Source of the DNA: Rubrivivax sp.
Lineage (GTDB): Bacteria; Pseudomonadota; Gammaproteobacteria; Burkholderiales; Burkholderiaceae_C
Assembly: GCA_027489455.1 (NCBI GenBank)
Contig: JAIXZR010000129.1
Coordinates: forward strand, 1 to 32,011
Length of the DNA: 32,011 nucleotides
Reading direction: 5' to 3'
Every line of letters begins with the position of its first letter. Position 1 is the stretch's first letter. The position numbers were made by a program, and so were the translations under genes. Under the pieces are notes generated by a model. That model was not told where the DNA came from and did not search any database. It saw nothing but the letters and a program-made list of their open reading frames with translations. This document shows positions 15,008-23,029 of this stretch, piece by piece.

Positions 15008-16378
15008 TTGGCCGCCAACGAATCCAGCACCGCCCCCCTGCTCATCGTCGAAGACGACCTGGCGCTGCAAAAGCAGATCAAGTGGTCGCTCGACACCTTT
15101 GAATCCGTCACCGCGGCCGACCGCGAAAGCGCCCTGCTGCAGCAGCGCCGCCACCAGCCCGCCGTCGTCACGATGGACCTGGGCCTGCCGCCCGACCCCG
15201 ATTCGGTGAGCGAGGGCTTCAAGCTGCTGGAACAGATGCTGGCTTACGACCCCGGCGTGAAGGTCATCGTGCTCACGGGCCAGAACGACCAGGCCAACGC
15301 CCTGCGCGCGGTCGCCATCGGCGCGTATGACTTCCTGGCCAAGCCCTTCGACCCCGAAGTGCTGCGCTTGACGATCGAACGCGCCACGCGCCTGGCAGAA
15401 CTGCAGGCCGAGAACCGCCGCCTGCAGGCCCTGGCCCAGCCCGATGCCCTGGCAGGCCTCATCACGCGCGACACCGAGATGCTGCGCATCTCGCGCCTGA
15501 TCGAACGCGTCTCGGGCAGCGACGCCACGGTGCTGCTGCTGGGGGAATCCGGCACCGGCAAAGAAGTGCTGGCCCAGGCCGTACACACGGCTTCCAAGCG
15601 CACGGGCAAGTTCGTGGCCATCAACTGCGCGGCCATCCCCGAAAACCTGCTGGAAAGCGAACTCTTCGGCTACGAGCGCGGCGCCTTCACGGGGGCGGCC
15701 AAGACCACGCCGGGCAAGATCGAGAGCGCCAATGGCGGCACGCTGATGCTGGACGAGATCGGCGACCTGCCGCATTCGCTGCAGGCCAAGCTGCTGCGCT
15801 TTCTGCAGCAGCGCACCATCGAGCGCCTGGGCGGGCGGCAGGAGATTCCGGTCGACGTGCGCGTGGTGGGTGCCACGCACCAGGATCTGAAAGCCCAGAT
15901 CAGCGATGGCCGCTTCCGCGAAGACCTGTACTACCGCCTCGCTGAGATCGTGGTGAACATCCCGCCGCTGCGCAGCCGCAACGGCGACGCGGTGCTGCTG
16001 GCGCATGCCTTCCTGCGCCGCTTCGCGCAGGACAACAAGCGCGGCTCGATGAGCTTTTCCGAAGACGCCATCAAGGCCATCGAACTGCACCCCTGGCCGG
16101 GCAACGTGCGCGAACTGCTGAACGCCATCAAGCGCGCCAGCATCATGGCCGAAACGGAACGCCTGAGCTGCGAAGACCTGGGCCTGCCCTCGCCCCCGGC
16201 CGAAAGCGAAGCCGAGCGCAGCGACCTGGACCTGCGCACCGTGCGCGAAGCCGCCGAACGCCAGGCCATCGTGGCAGCGCTGGCGCGCGCCAACGGCAGC
16301 ATCGTGCGCGCGTCGGAAATCCTGGGTGTGAGCCGGCCCACGCTGTACGACCTGATGAAGCGGCTGGCCATCAAGTAG
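15008..16378 (+). CDS. prsR: PrsR, sigma-54-dependent response regulator of the XrtA/PEP-CTERM system
   Basis: 456 residues from a TTG start with GGAAG eight bases upstream. The receiver domain (about 10-125) has acidic residues Glu15-Asp16-Asp17, phosphoacceptor Asp57 (VVTMDLGLP) and Lys112 (FLAKPFDP). The AAA+ domain has Walker A GESGTGKE at 179-186, the sigma-54 contact loop GAFTGA at 225-230 and Walker B TLMLDE at 245-250. The C-terminal helix-turn-helix is Fis-like (415-455, '[22 protein letters not shown]'). It therefore activates sigma-54 promoters when phosphorylated by PrsK. Work in Zoogloea, as I recall it, showed PrsK/PrsR with RpoN to be needed for PEP-CTERM protein expression and floc formation. 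The sigma-54-type site at 7685-7700 is a possible local target. Confidence 0.95.
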   Translation: MAANESSTAPLLIVEDDLALQKQIKWSLDTFESVTAADRESALLQQRRHQPAVVTMDLGLPPDPDSVSEGFKLLEQMLAYDPGVKVIVLTGQNDQANALRAVAIGAYDFLAKPFDPEVLRLTIERATRLAELQAENRRLQALAQPDALAGLITRDTEMLRISRLIERVSGSDATVLLLGESGTGKEVLAQAVHTASKRTGKFVAINCAAIPENLLESELFGYERGAFTGAAKTTPGKIESANGGTLMLDEIGDLPHSLQAKLLRFLQQRTIERLGGRQEIPVDVRVVGATHQDLKAQISDGRFREDLYYRLAEIVVNIPPLRSRNGDAVLLAHAFLRRFAQDNKRGSMSFSEDAIKAIELHPWPGNVRELLNAIKRASIMAETERLSCEDLGLPSPPAESEAERSDLDLRTVREAAERQAIVAALARANGSIVRASEILGVSRPTLYDLMKRLAIK

Positions 16379-16522
16379 CCGCTGCGGCCCCGGTGCCCCC
16401 AGCCGTCCCCAGGCCGTTGTGCCGGACACAGGGGGCCTGGCCGCAAAATCCACCCCCTGCAGCCGCTGCACCGTATCGCCAGCGCGGCGGTGCCGCCCGA
16501 CTGAATCGCCAGGAACCACGAC

Positions 16523-19375
16523 ATGAAGTCCCGCCCCCGCAGCACGCCCCGCCCACCCCGCCACGCGATGCAACACCCCGCCGCCCTGCCCGTGCCGGCC
16601 CACCCGCGGCTGGCGCGCGTGGCCCTGGCCGTGCTGGCCGCCGGCAGCCTGTGGCTGGCGGGCTGCAGCAGCGAAAAGGAGGCCGATCTCATCGCATCGG
16701 CGCAGAAGTTCATCGAGCAGAAGGACAACAAGGCCGCCATCATCCAGCTGAAGAACGCGCTGCAGAAGAACGCCGATGCCGCCGAGGCGCGCCTGCTGCT
16801 GGGCCAGGTGATGCTGAAGACGGGCGACGCCGTGTCCGCCGCCGTCGAGCTGGGCAAGGCCCGCAGCCTGAAGGTGGACGACGACCGCGTCGTACCCGAC
16901 CTCGCCCGCGCCATGATCCAGAGCGGCCAGGACGACAAGGTGATCGCGCAGTTCGCCGACCTGCAGCTCAAGGGCGCCGAGCCGCGCGCGCAGCTGGCCA
17001 CGCAGCTGGCCATCGCCTACATGCTGCGCGACAACCTGCCCAAGTCGAAGGACTACATCGAAGCCGCGCTCAAGGCCTTGCCCACGCACGCGCCGGCGAT
17101 CACCCTGCAAGCCCGCCTGCAGGCCACGGCGGGCGACGTGGCCGGCGCGCTGGCGGCACTGGACGCCGCGCTGCAGCGCGAACCCGGCCAGCTGGACGCC
17201 GGCATGTTCAAGGGCCAGATCCTGGCCCAGCAGGGCAAGGCCGCCGACGCACTGGTGGCCTACCAGGCCGCCGCCAAGGGCAACCCTGAATCGATCGCCG
17301 CGCTGTCGGCCGTGCTGGCCACCCAGCTGGGGCTGGGCCAGAAGGACGCCGCCACCCAGTCGTTGCAGGCACTGCAGAAGCTGGCGCCCGGCCACCCGGA
17401 GACGCTGTACTTCGAAGCCCAGATGGCCTATGAGGCCGGCAAGTTCGCCGAGACGCGTGAACTGACCGGCCGCGTGCTGAAGATGCTGCCCGAAAGTCAG
17501 CGCGGGCTGCAGCTGGCCGGCGCGGCCGAATACCGGCTGGGCAACTTTGCGCAGGCCGAGCTCTTCCTGGGCCAGGCCCTGAAGTTGGCGCCAGGCCAGA
17601 CACTGACGCGCCACATGCTGACGCAGACCTACCTGCGTACCGGCCAGCCCGAGCGCGCGCTGGAAACCCTCAAGCCTGCACTCGAGGCCGAGCGCGTGAT
17701 GGCCACCACGCTGGCCCTGGCCGGGGAGACCTACCTGCTGCTGGGTGACGCCAAGCGCTCGGAAGAAGCCTTCGTGGCGGCCAGCAAGATCACGCCCGAC
17801 GACGTGCAGCTGCGGACGTCGCTGGCCATGTCGCAGCTGGCCCGCACGCAGGGCGGCACCGAAGCCATGCAGGCACTGGAGAAGCTCGCGGCCGAAGACA
17901 GCAGCCCGCGCGCCGACCTTGCCCTGGTCAGCGGCAAGCTCAGCCTGGGCGACACCGTCGGCGCCCTGAAGGCCCTGGACGGCCTGCAGAAGAAGCAGCC
18001 CGACCGCGCGCTGGCCGACCACCTGCGCGGCCGCATCCAGCTGCAGAAGAACGACACCACCGCAGCCCGCGCCAGTTTCGAGGCTGCGCTGAAGAAGGAA
18101 CCCAAGTACCTGCCCTCGGCCGTCAGCCTGGCAGCCATGGACCTGGCCGCCGGCCAGCGCGCCCCGGCCCGCGAGCGCCTGCAGGCCTTCGTGCAGGCCG
18201 ACCCGGGCAACGCCGCGGCGCATCTGGCCCTGGCCGAGGTGGCGGCCCGCACCGGCGCACCGGCGGCCGACTTGACGAAGCTGCTCAACGACGCGGTGCG
18301 CGCCAACCCGAACGAACCGCGGGCGCATTCGGCGCTGGTCAGCCACCTGCTGTCCAGCGGCGACACGCGCGCCGCGCTCGCCGCCGCGCAGGCCGGCGCC
18401 GCCGCCCTGCCCAGCGACCCGGAGGTACAGGACGCGCTGGGCCGCGCCCTGCTGGCCAACGGCGATCCTCAGCAGGCCCTGAGCACCTGGCGCAATCTGG
18501 TGACGCAGCAGCCGCGCCAGGCCCTGTACCACCTGCGTCTGGCCGATGTGCTGGCCAGCACCAAGGCCTGGGACGAGGCCGAGCGCAGCCTGCGCCGCGC
18601 CCTGGAACTGCAGCCCGGCCTGCAGCAGGCAGAACGCGCCCTGGTGACGCTGGCCATCCAGCGCGGCAAGCCGGAAAGCGCCCTGCCGGTCGCGCGCGAC
18701 ATCCAGAAGCGCCTGCCCAAGAGTTCCCTGGGCTGGCTGCTGGAAGGCGACCTGGAATCGGCACGCAAGAACATGCCCGCCGCGATGGCCGCCTACCGCA
18801 CCGCCACCCAGCGCGAAGCGCCGACCGAAGCTGCCATCCGCCTGCACCGCAGCCTGCAGGTCACGGGCCAGGCCGCCGATGCCGAAGGCTTTGCCCAGCA
18901 ATGGCAGAAGTCCCAGCCCAAGGACGCCGTGTTCCGCTATTACTTGGGCGACACCGCGCTGGCGCAGCGCGACCTGGCCGCGGCAGAGGCGCACTACCGC
19001 GCGGTGCTGGAAATCACCCCCGACAACGCGCTGGCCATGAACAACATCGCCTGGATCCTGGCCAGCCAGGGCAAGCCCGGCGGCGTGGCACTGGCCACCA
19101 AGGCCAACGAGATCGCGCCCGACCGCGCTCCGATCCTGGACACCCTGGCCCTGGCCCAGGCCGCCGAAGGCCAGCTGACACAGGCCGTGACGACGCAAAA
19201 GCGCGCCATCGCCCTGGCGCCCGGCGACCCGACCCTGAAGCTGGCGCTGGCCCGGCTGTACATCAAGTCCGGCGAGAAGGCCTTTGCCCGCGCCGAGCTG
19301 GAAGACCTGGCCAACCTGGGCGACAAGTTCGCCGAGCAGGGCCAGGTGAAGGAACTGCTGAAGCAGGTGCGCTGA
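16523..19375 (+). CDS. prsT: PrsT, large TPR-repeat lipoprotein of the XrtA/PEP-CTERM system
   Basis: 950 residues; the ATG at 16523 follows AGGA by seven bases (another in-frame ATG at 16568 is possible). The signal ends in the lipobox WLAGC with Cys48, unusually far in because the n-region is long and basic. The rest is a solenoid of some 20 TPR-type helix pairs ('AAIIQLKNALQKNADAAEAR', 'AEARLLLGQVMLKTGDAVSA' and so on) up to the C-terminus. Its length and layout fit PrsT, the third member of the prsK-prsR-prsT set, a presumed periplasmic membrane-anchored scaffold for protein sorting or polymer assembly; the true partner is not known. It lies 144 bases after prsR. That gap contains only a CAAAAT -10-like box near 16444 without a clear -35. 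The 3' end overlaps the protease start. Confidence 0.93.
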   Translation: MKSRPRSTPRPPRHAMQHPAALPVPAHPRLARVALAVLAAGSLWLAGCSSEKEADLIASAQKFIEQKDNKAAIIQLKNALQKNADAAEARLLLGQVMLKTGDAVSAAVELGKARSLKVDDDRVVPDLARAMIQSGQDDKVIAQFADLQLKGAEPRAQLATQLAIAYMLRDNLPKSKDYIEAALKALPTHAPAITLQARLQATAGDVAGALAALDAALQREPGQLDAGMFKGQILAQQGKAADALVAYQAAAKGNPESIAALSAVLATQLGLGQKDAATQSLQALQKLAPGHPETLYFEAQMAYEAGKFAETRELTGRVLKMLPESQRGLQLAGAAEYRLGNFAQAELFLGQALKLAPGQTLTRHMLTQTYLRTGQPERALETLKPALEAERVMATTLALAGETYLLLGDAKRSEEAFVAASKITPDDVQLRTSLAMSQLARTQGGTEAMQALEKLAAEDSSPRADLALVSGKLSLGDTVGALKALDGLQKKQPDRALADHLRGRIQLQKNDTTAARASFEAALKKEPKYLPSAVSLAAMDLAAGQRAPARERLQAFVQADPGNAAAHLALAEVAARTGAPAADLTKLLNDAVRANPNEPRAHSALVSHLLSSGDTRAALAAAQAGAAALPSDPEVQDALGRALLANGDPQQALSTWRNLVTQQPRQALYHLRLADVLASTKAWDEAERSLRRALELQPGLQQAERALVTLAIQRGKPESALPVARDIQKRLPKSSLGWLLEGDLESARKNMPAAMAAYRTATQREAPTEAAIRLHRSLQVTGQAADAEGFAQQWQKSQPKDAVFRYYLGDTALAQRDLAAAEAHYRAVLEITPDNALAMNNIAWILASQGKPGGVALATKANEIAPDRAPILDTLALAQAAEGQLTQAVTTQKRAIALAPGDPTLKLALARLYIKSGEKAFARAELEDLANLGDKFAEQGQVKELLKQVR

Positions 19376-20190
19376 TGACCGCCCCGCGTGCGGCCTGGGC
19401 CCGCCGGCAGTGGCTGGCGGCCGCGGCCGCCTGGGGCGCCGCCGCCTGGACCGGGCCGGCGCGCGCCGACCTGCGCGAGGTGGTGGCCAAGGTGCGCCGG
19501 TCGGTGCTGCCGGTGGGCACCTACAGCGCCACCGACAGCCCGCGCTTCGGCTTTCGCGGCAGCGGGTTCGCCGTCGGCGATGGCAGCCTGGTCGCGACCA
19601 ACTTCCATGTCCTGCCCGAAGCTGCCGAAGCCGCCGCCGGTGCGGCCGCCATCATCGGCGCTGCCGGCGCCACCAGCACCCTGGCGGTGTGGACGGGCGA
19701 AGGCGCCAGCGGCGTGCGCCTGGCGCGGGTGCACGCCACCGACCGCGCGCGCGACCTGGCCCTGCTCAAGATCGACGGGCCGCCCCTGCCCGCCCTGCCC
19801 CTGGCCCCCGGCGGCAGCGTGCGCGAAGGCCAGTCGGTGGCGCTGATGGGGTTCCCGATCGGCGGCACCTTCGGCTTTTCGCCTGTCACGCACCGCGGCA
19901 TCGTCGCCAGCCTGACCCGGCTGGCGCTGCCGGCCGCCAGCGCCCAGCAGCTGGACCCGCGCGCCGTGTCGCGCCTGCGCGCCGGCAACATCGAAGTGCT
20001 GCAGCTCGACGCCACGGCCTACCCCGGCAACAGCGGCGGCCCGGTGTTCGACGCCGACACCGGCGCTGTCGTGGGCGTGCTGAACATGGTGCTGGTGCGC
20101 AGCAGCCGTGAATCGGCGCTCAGCCAGCCCACCGGCATCAGCTACGCCATTCCGGCCGGCTACCTGGCCGAGCTGCTGGCCGGCCGCTGA
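19375..20190 (+). CDS. Periplasmic trypsin-like serine protease next to PrsT
   Basis: 271 residues. The ATG at 19375 shares one base with the prsT stop (TGATG), so translation is coupled. The N-terminus has Arg-Arg (10-11) followed by a hydrophobic stretch and PARA-DL, which can be read as a Sec or Tat signal with cleavage near residue 31. The full chymotrypsin-fold triad is visible: His78 in ATNFHVL, Asp127 in ARDLALLKID and Ser220 in PGNSGGPVF. It resembles the protease domain of DegP/HtrA but ends right after it with no PDZ domain. Located between prsT and a PEP-CTERM gene, it may act on sorted proteins or in quality control of the system; this is inference from position. It could equally be a general periplasmic protease. 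Confidence 0.88.
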   Translation: MTAPRAAWARRQWLAAAAAWGAAAWTGPARADLREVVAKVRRSVLPVGTYSATDSPRFGFRGSGFAVGDGSLVATNFHVLPEAAEAAAGAAAIIGAAGATSTLAVWTGEGASGVRLARVHATDRARDLALLKIDGPPLPALPLAPGGSVREGQSVALMGFPIGGTFGFSPVTHRGIVASLTRLALPAASAQQLDPRAVSRLRAGNIEVLQLDATAYPGNSGGPVFDADTGAVVGVLNMVLVRSSRESALSQPTGISYAIPAGYLAELLAGR

Positions 20191-20218
20191 GGCTGGCCAG
20201 CGCCGCCTGACGGCAGCC

Positions 20219-20286
20219 CCCCGAATCGCGGGGTCGCTGAAGCGACTGCCTGCGATCAACATCACTCCGTCCGGGGATTTATCCCC
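20219..20286 (+). promoter_or_regulatory. Three small hairpins in the PEP-CTERM gene leader
   Basis: In order: CCCCG-AATCG-CGGGG (20219-20233), GTCGC-TGAA-GCGAC (20233-20246) and GGGGA-TTTA-TCCCC (20273-20286). The last ends 14 bases before the CGGAG ribosome-binding site. I see no sigma-54 or sigma-70 promoter in the 121 bases between the protease and this gene, so the gene may be reached by read-through or by a promoter inside the protease gene. Confidence 0.45.
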
Positions 20287-20311
20287 CATTCGTCTGAAAA
20301 CGGAGTTTGAC

Positions 20312-20914
20312 TTGAAGCTGAACCTGAAGACCCTGGCCCTGGCGGCCGCCCTGGCCACCGCCGCCGCCCTGCCGGCGCATGCCGCCACGCTGACCGTCAA
20401 CCTGGCTGGTTGGCAGACCTTCGGCGAGTTCGGTGATCCGGGCAACACCTCGGCCTTCTTCACCCTGCCCGCAGGCAGCACGGTGACGGGCTTCAGCTAC
20501 AGCGGCCTGACATTCACGAGTTTCGGTGCCAGCTGGCAGAGCGAGCTGGTGCTGTCGCTGAACAACTTCACCGGCGCGCCGACCACGATCGACGACTACA
20601 TGGACTGGTCGCCCAGCCTGACCGATAGCCCCGGCACCTTCGGCCCGGCCAGCGGCAGCTGGAACGGCCCCAACGGCGGCCCTGGCCCGACCTTCGGTGC
20701 TGGCGCAGCGTTCACCGTCGGCGGCGGCACCGACAACCTGTGGGTCACGGTGTACGAAGACTTCGCCGACGGCGAGCTGCCCGATGCCACCATCTCCGCC
20801 GGCACCCTGACGGTCTTCTACACCGCACCGATCCCCGAGCCGGGCACCTACGGCCTGATGGCCCTGGGGCTGGTTGGCGTGGCCGTCGCCGCGCGCCGCC
20901 GCCAGGCACGCTGA
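20312..20914 (+). CDS. PEP-CTERM sorting-domain protein
   Basis: 200 residues from a TTG start with CGGAG six bases upstream; the longer open frame from 20108 would overlap the protease. The product has a Sec signal (MKLNLKTLALAAALATAAAL, cleavage after AHA), then a secreted domain rich in Gly, Thr, Ser and aromatics with no cysteine. At the C-terminus is the sorting signal: PEP at 175-177, a hydrophobic helix 'YGLMALGLVGVAVAA' and a basic tail RRRQAR. Exosortase A is expected to cut at the Pro-Glu-Pro region and release or attach the protein at the cell surface within the polysaccharide. The function of the secreted domain is not recognised. Its position next to prsT and a protease suggests it may be a local substrate of the system. 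Confidence 0.92.
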   Translation: MKLNLKTLALAAALATAAALPAHAATLTVNLAGWQTFGEFGDPGNTSAFFTLPAGSTVTGFSYSGLTFTSFGASWQSELVLSLNNFTGAPTTIDDYMDWSPSLTDSPGTFGPASGSWNGPNGGPGPTFGAGAAFTVGGGTDNLWVTVYEDFADGELPDATISAGTLTVFYTAPIPEPGTYGLMALGLVGVAVAARRRQAR

Positions 20915-20942
20915 TCCCCGGGCCTGTCGGGCCCCACCTGAC

Positions 20943-20968
20943 AAGGCGGCCACGGGGCCGCCTTTTTT
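20943..20968 (+). terminator. Rho-independent terminator of the plus-strand XrtA genes
   Basis: AAGGCGGCC-ACGG-GGCCGCCTT gives a perfect nine-base-pair stem with a four-base loop, running into TTTTTT. It begins 28 bases after the PEP-CTERM stop and closes the plus-strand block before the convergent epimerase gene. Confidence 0.9.
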
Positions 20969-21010
20969 CTGGGGCCTGCCGGTGCTGCCACGGCGCGGGG
21001 CAGCGACGCG

Positions 21011-22018
21011 TCAGACGCGGTAGTAGTCGCGGTACCAGGCCACGAACCGCCGCACGCCGGTGCGCACGTCCGTCGACGGCCTGAAGCCCACCCATGCGGC
21101 CAGCGCGTCCACGTCGGCGTAGGTGGCGGGTACATCGCCCGGCTGCATCGGCAGCAGGTTCTTCACGGCCGGGCGGCCCAGGGCTTCTTCCAGGCAGGCG
21201 ATGAAGTCCAGCAAGGCCACCGGCTCGTGGTTGCCGATGTTGAAGACGCGATAAGGCGCGTGGCTGCTGCCGGGGTCCGGCGCCTCGGAGCGGTAGTCGG
21301 GGTCCGGCCCCGGCACGCGGTCCAGCACGCGCACCACGCCTTCGACGACGTCGTCGATGTAGGTGAAGTCGCGCCGCATCTGGCCCTGGTTGAAGACATC
21401 GATCGGCCGGCCTTCCAGGATCGCCCGCGTGAACAGGAACAAGGCCATGTCCGGCCGGCCCCAGGGGCCGTAGACGGTGAAGAAGCGCAGCCCCGTGGTC
21501 GGCAGCCCGAAAAGGTGGCTGTAGGTGTGGGCCATCAGCTCGTTGGCCTTCTTCGTGGCGGCGTACAGGCTGACCGGGTGGTCGACGCTGTCGTGCTCTG
21601 AAAACGGCATGCGCGTGTTGCCGCCGTAGACGCTGCTGGACGAGGCGTAGACCAGGTGCTGCACCTGCATGTGGCGGCAGGCTTCGAGCAGGTTGACGAA
21701 GCCGACGACGTTGCTGTCGACGTAGGCGTGCGGGTTGCGCAGCGAATAGCGCACCCCGGCCTGCGCCGCCAGGTGCACGACGCGGTCGAAGCGCTCGCGC
21801 TCGAACAGTGCCTGCAGACCAGCGCGGTCGGCCACGTCCATCGCCTCGAAGCGCCAGCCCGGCCGGCCCTGCAACTGCGCCACGCGGTCGCGCTTGAGCT
21901 GCACGTCGTAGTAGTCGTTCAGGTTGTCGAGGCCGACGACCTCGTCGCCGCGCGCCAGCAGCGGGGCGGCCACGGCTGCGCCGATGAAACCGGCGGCGCC
22001 GGTGAGCAGGACTTTCAT
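21011..22018 (-). CDS. NAD-dependent sugar-nucleotide epimerase, likely UDP-glucuronate 4-epimerase
   Basis: 335 residues. It is an extended short-chain dehydrogenase/reductase: the NAD-binding motif is GAAGFIG at 7-13 with the ribose-binding acidic residue in [12 protein letters not shown], the catalytic Ser lies in YASSSSVYG and Tyr152-x3-Lys156 in [10 protein letters not shown]. '[12 protein letters not shown]', '[20 protein letters not shown]' and '[13 protein letters not shown]' are the pattern of UDP-glucuronate epimerases (the LpsL/CapI/WbpP neighbourhood). It probably makes UDP-galacturonate in the cytoplasm for polysaccharide synthesis. It converges on the PEP-CTERM gene across the terminator and follows the YecA-like gene by 12 bases. 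The substrate is inferred from family only. Confidence 0.88.
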   Translation of the reverse strand: MKVLLTGAAGFIGAAVAAPLLARGDEVVGLDNLNDYYDVQLKRDRVAQLQGRPGWRFEAMDVADRAGLQALFERERFDRVVHLAAQAGVRYSLRNPHAYVDSNVVGFVNLLEACRHMQVQHLVYASSSSVYGGNTRMPFSEHDSVDHPVSLYAATKKANELMAHTYSHLFGLPTTGLRFFTVYGPWGRPDMALFLFTRAILEGRPIDVFNQGQMRRDFTYIDDVVEGVVRVLDRVPGPDPDYRSEAPDPGSSHAPYRVFNIGNHEPVALLDFIACLEEALGRPAVKNLLPMQPGDVPATYADVDALAAWVGFRPSTDVRTGVRRFVAWYRDYYRV

Positions 22019-22030
22019 CCGCGTAGTGTC

Positions 22031-22660
22031 CTACGCGGGGCCCGCCCGGCGTGCCTGCAGCGCGAGCACGGCGTCCACCACCGCACGGCTCAGGCCGTCG
22101 CGCTGGTCGGGGTCGGCCAGCCGGGCCTGGTCGGCAGGGCTGAGCGCAGCTTCATCGCCGCCCAGCAGCGCCACGGGCACCAGCAGCGGGCCCAGCTCTG
22201 CGTCGTCGAACAGCGCGCCCCAGGCGTCGGCGTCCAGCACCGTGGCGGCCAGGAAGCCGGCGCACCAGTCCTCGGCGTCGACCCATTCCCGGCCTTCGGC
22301 TTCGGCGACGCTGAAGATCGGCTCCCAGGCCTCGGGCGGGCCCTGCAGCTGGCGCTGGATGGCGTGCAGGTGGCGCAGCACCAGCAGCGTGACGCGCTTG
22401 CGCTGCTTCTGGCTGGGAAAGGGCGCCGGGCTGCCCGGCGCACCGGTATCGCCGCCCCAGATGGCGGGCATCCAGGCCGCCGTGCGCTGGCGCGCCAGTA
22501 CCGGCGGGCCCACCATCAAGGCGGTGAGGTAGCCGTCCAGCGCCTCGATGTTCATCACGGCGTCGCCGGGCAGGGCCTGCAGCAGCGCATCCAGCGCCTG
22601 CAGTTCGTCGTCGTCCAGGGGCGGAGTGTCGAGCTGGGGGTCGTAGTCGGGCGTGTCCAA
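22031..22660 (-). CDS. YecA/UPF0149 family protein
   Basis: 209 residues from a TTG (22660-22658) with no good ribosome-binding site; the start is uncertain, but family sequence begins by residue 15 ('LDDDELQALDALLQAL'). The sequence 'MNIEALDGYLTALMVGPPVL' and 'WEPIFSVAEAEGREWVDAEDWCAGFLAAT' is typical of the YecA/YgfB-like helical family. There is no C-terminal SEC-C zinc-binding motif, which many YecA proteins carry. Function is unknown. It lies 33 bases after the small gene at 22694-22900 and 12 bases before the epimerase, so the three may be one transcript. Confidence 0.85.
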   Translation of the reverse strand: MDTPDYDPQLDTPPLDDDELQALDALLQALPGDAVMNIEALDGYLTALMVGPPVLARQRTAAWMPAIWGGDTGAPGSPAPFPSQKQRKRVTLLVLRHLHAIQRQLQGPPEAWEPIFSVAEAEGREWVDAEDWCAGFLAATVLDADAWGALFDDAELGPLLVPVALLGGDEAALSPADQARLADPDQRDGLSRAVVDAVLALQARRAGPA

Positions 22661-22693
22661 GCGGGTATCCAGGCGGAGGGAAAAGCCGGGCGG

Positions 22694-22900
22694 TCAGAGA
22701 TCGGCGCGCAGGGTGGGGGCCTGGGTGAGATCGGCGTCCACGTCCATCAGCACGCTGGCCAGTTCCAACGTGCGCCACAGCGCGGGCGGCATCTGCAGGA
22801 TGCCTTCAGGCGTCTTGGCGCGGGCGATCCAGGCGCCGATCTCGGCATGCTGCGCGGGGGTCAGCAGCCTGCGGCTGAGCATCTCGTCGAGCGTTTGCAT
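22694..22900 (-). CDS. Small conserved-looking protein of unknown function (68 residues)
   Basis: The ATG at 22900-22898 has a strong GGAGG ribosome-binding site. The product is MQTLDEMLSRRLLTPAQHAE followed by 'IGAWIARAKTPEGILQMP' and 'ALWRTLELASVLMDVDADLTQ': soluble and mostly helical, with no signal or membrane segment. A longer open frame runs through the start, but it is antisense to the mipA gene. I do not recognise a family. The Arg-Leu-Leu-Thr-Pro-x-Gln and Met-Pro-x-Ala-Leu-Trp motifs look like a conserved small regulator or accessory protein. Confidence 0.75.
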   Translation of the reverse strand: MQTLDEMLSRRLLTPAQHAEIGAWIARAKTPEGILQMPPALWRTLELASVLMDVDADLTQAPTLRADL

Positions 22901-22914
22901 GGGCCTCCGGCAGC

Positions 22915-22933
22915 GGGGGTGGGCAGGGGTGGG
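22915..22933 (+). repeat. G-quadruplex-type motif upstream of the small gene
   Basis: Four G runs (5, 3, 4, 3) are separated by loops of one or two bases on the plus strand, which is the template strand for the minus-strand gene starting at 22900. It was found by pattern only. Confidence 0.4.
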
Positions 22934-22973
22934 CAGGAGCAAGGTGGGCGCGCATCGCGCAGCCCGGTGCGCC

Positions 22974-23002
22974 CTGTCACCATTCCAGCACAGCGGTGAC
23001 AG
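22974..23002 (+). repeat. Inverted repeat CTGTCACC / GGTGACAG before mipA
   Basis: Two perfect eight-base arms are separated by 13 bases. It may be an operator for the MipA-like gene or for the divergent small gene. The GTCAC half-sites do not identify a known regulator. Confidence 0.45.
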
Positions 23003-23007
23003 CAGCG

Positions 23008-23028
23008 CCGCCAGAATGGCGGTTTTTT
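23008..23028 (+). terminator. Terminator-like hairpin directly before the mipA start codon
   Basis: CCGCCA-GAA-TGGCGG followed by TTTTTT is a complete, if short, intrinsic terminator shape. It ends one base before the ATG at 23030. The GGCGG of the 3' arm is also the only ribosome-binding-like sequence at a suitable distance, so folding would hide it. Confidence 0.55.
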
Positions 23029-23029
23029 C

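Noticed and set aside
14825-19198. A 1457-codon open frame on the minus strand across prsR and prsT
   Set aside because: It is antisense to two well-supported genes, is dominated by Gly/Ala/Arg/Gln/His low complexity and shows no domain. Long antisense frames are expected in DNA with high third-position GC.
18901-19374. The protease starting at 18901 inside prsT
   Set aside because: The extra N-terminal residues are an out-of-frame read of prsT TPR sequence. The ATG at 19375 starts a proper export signal.
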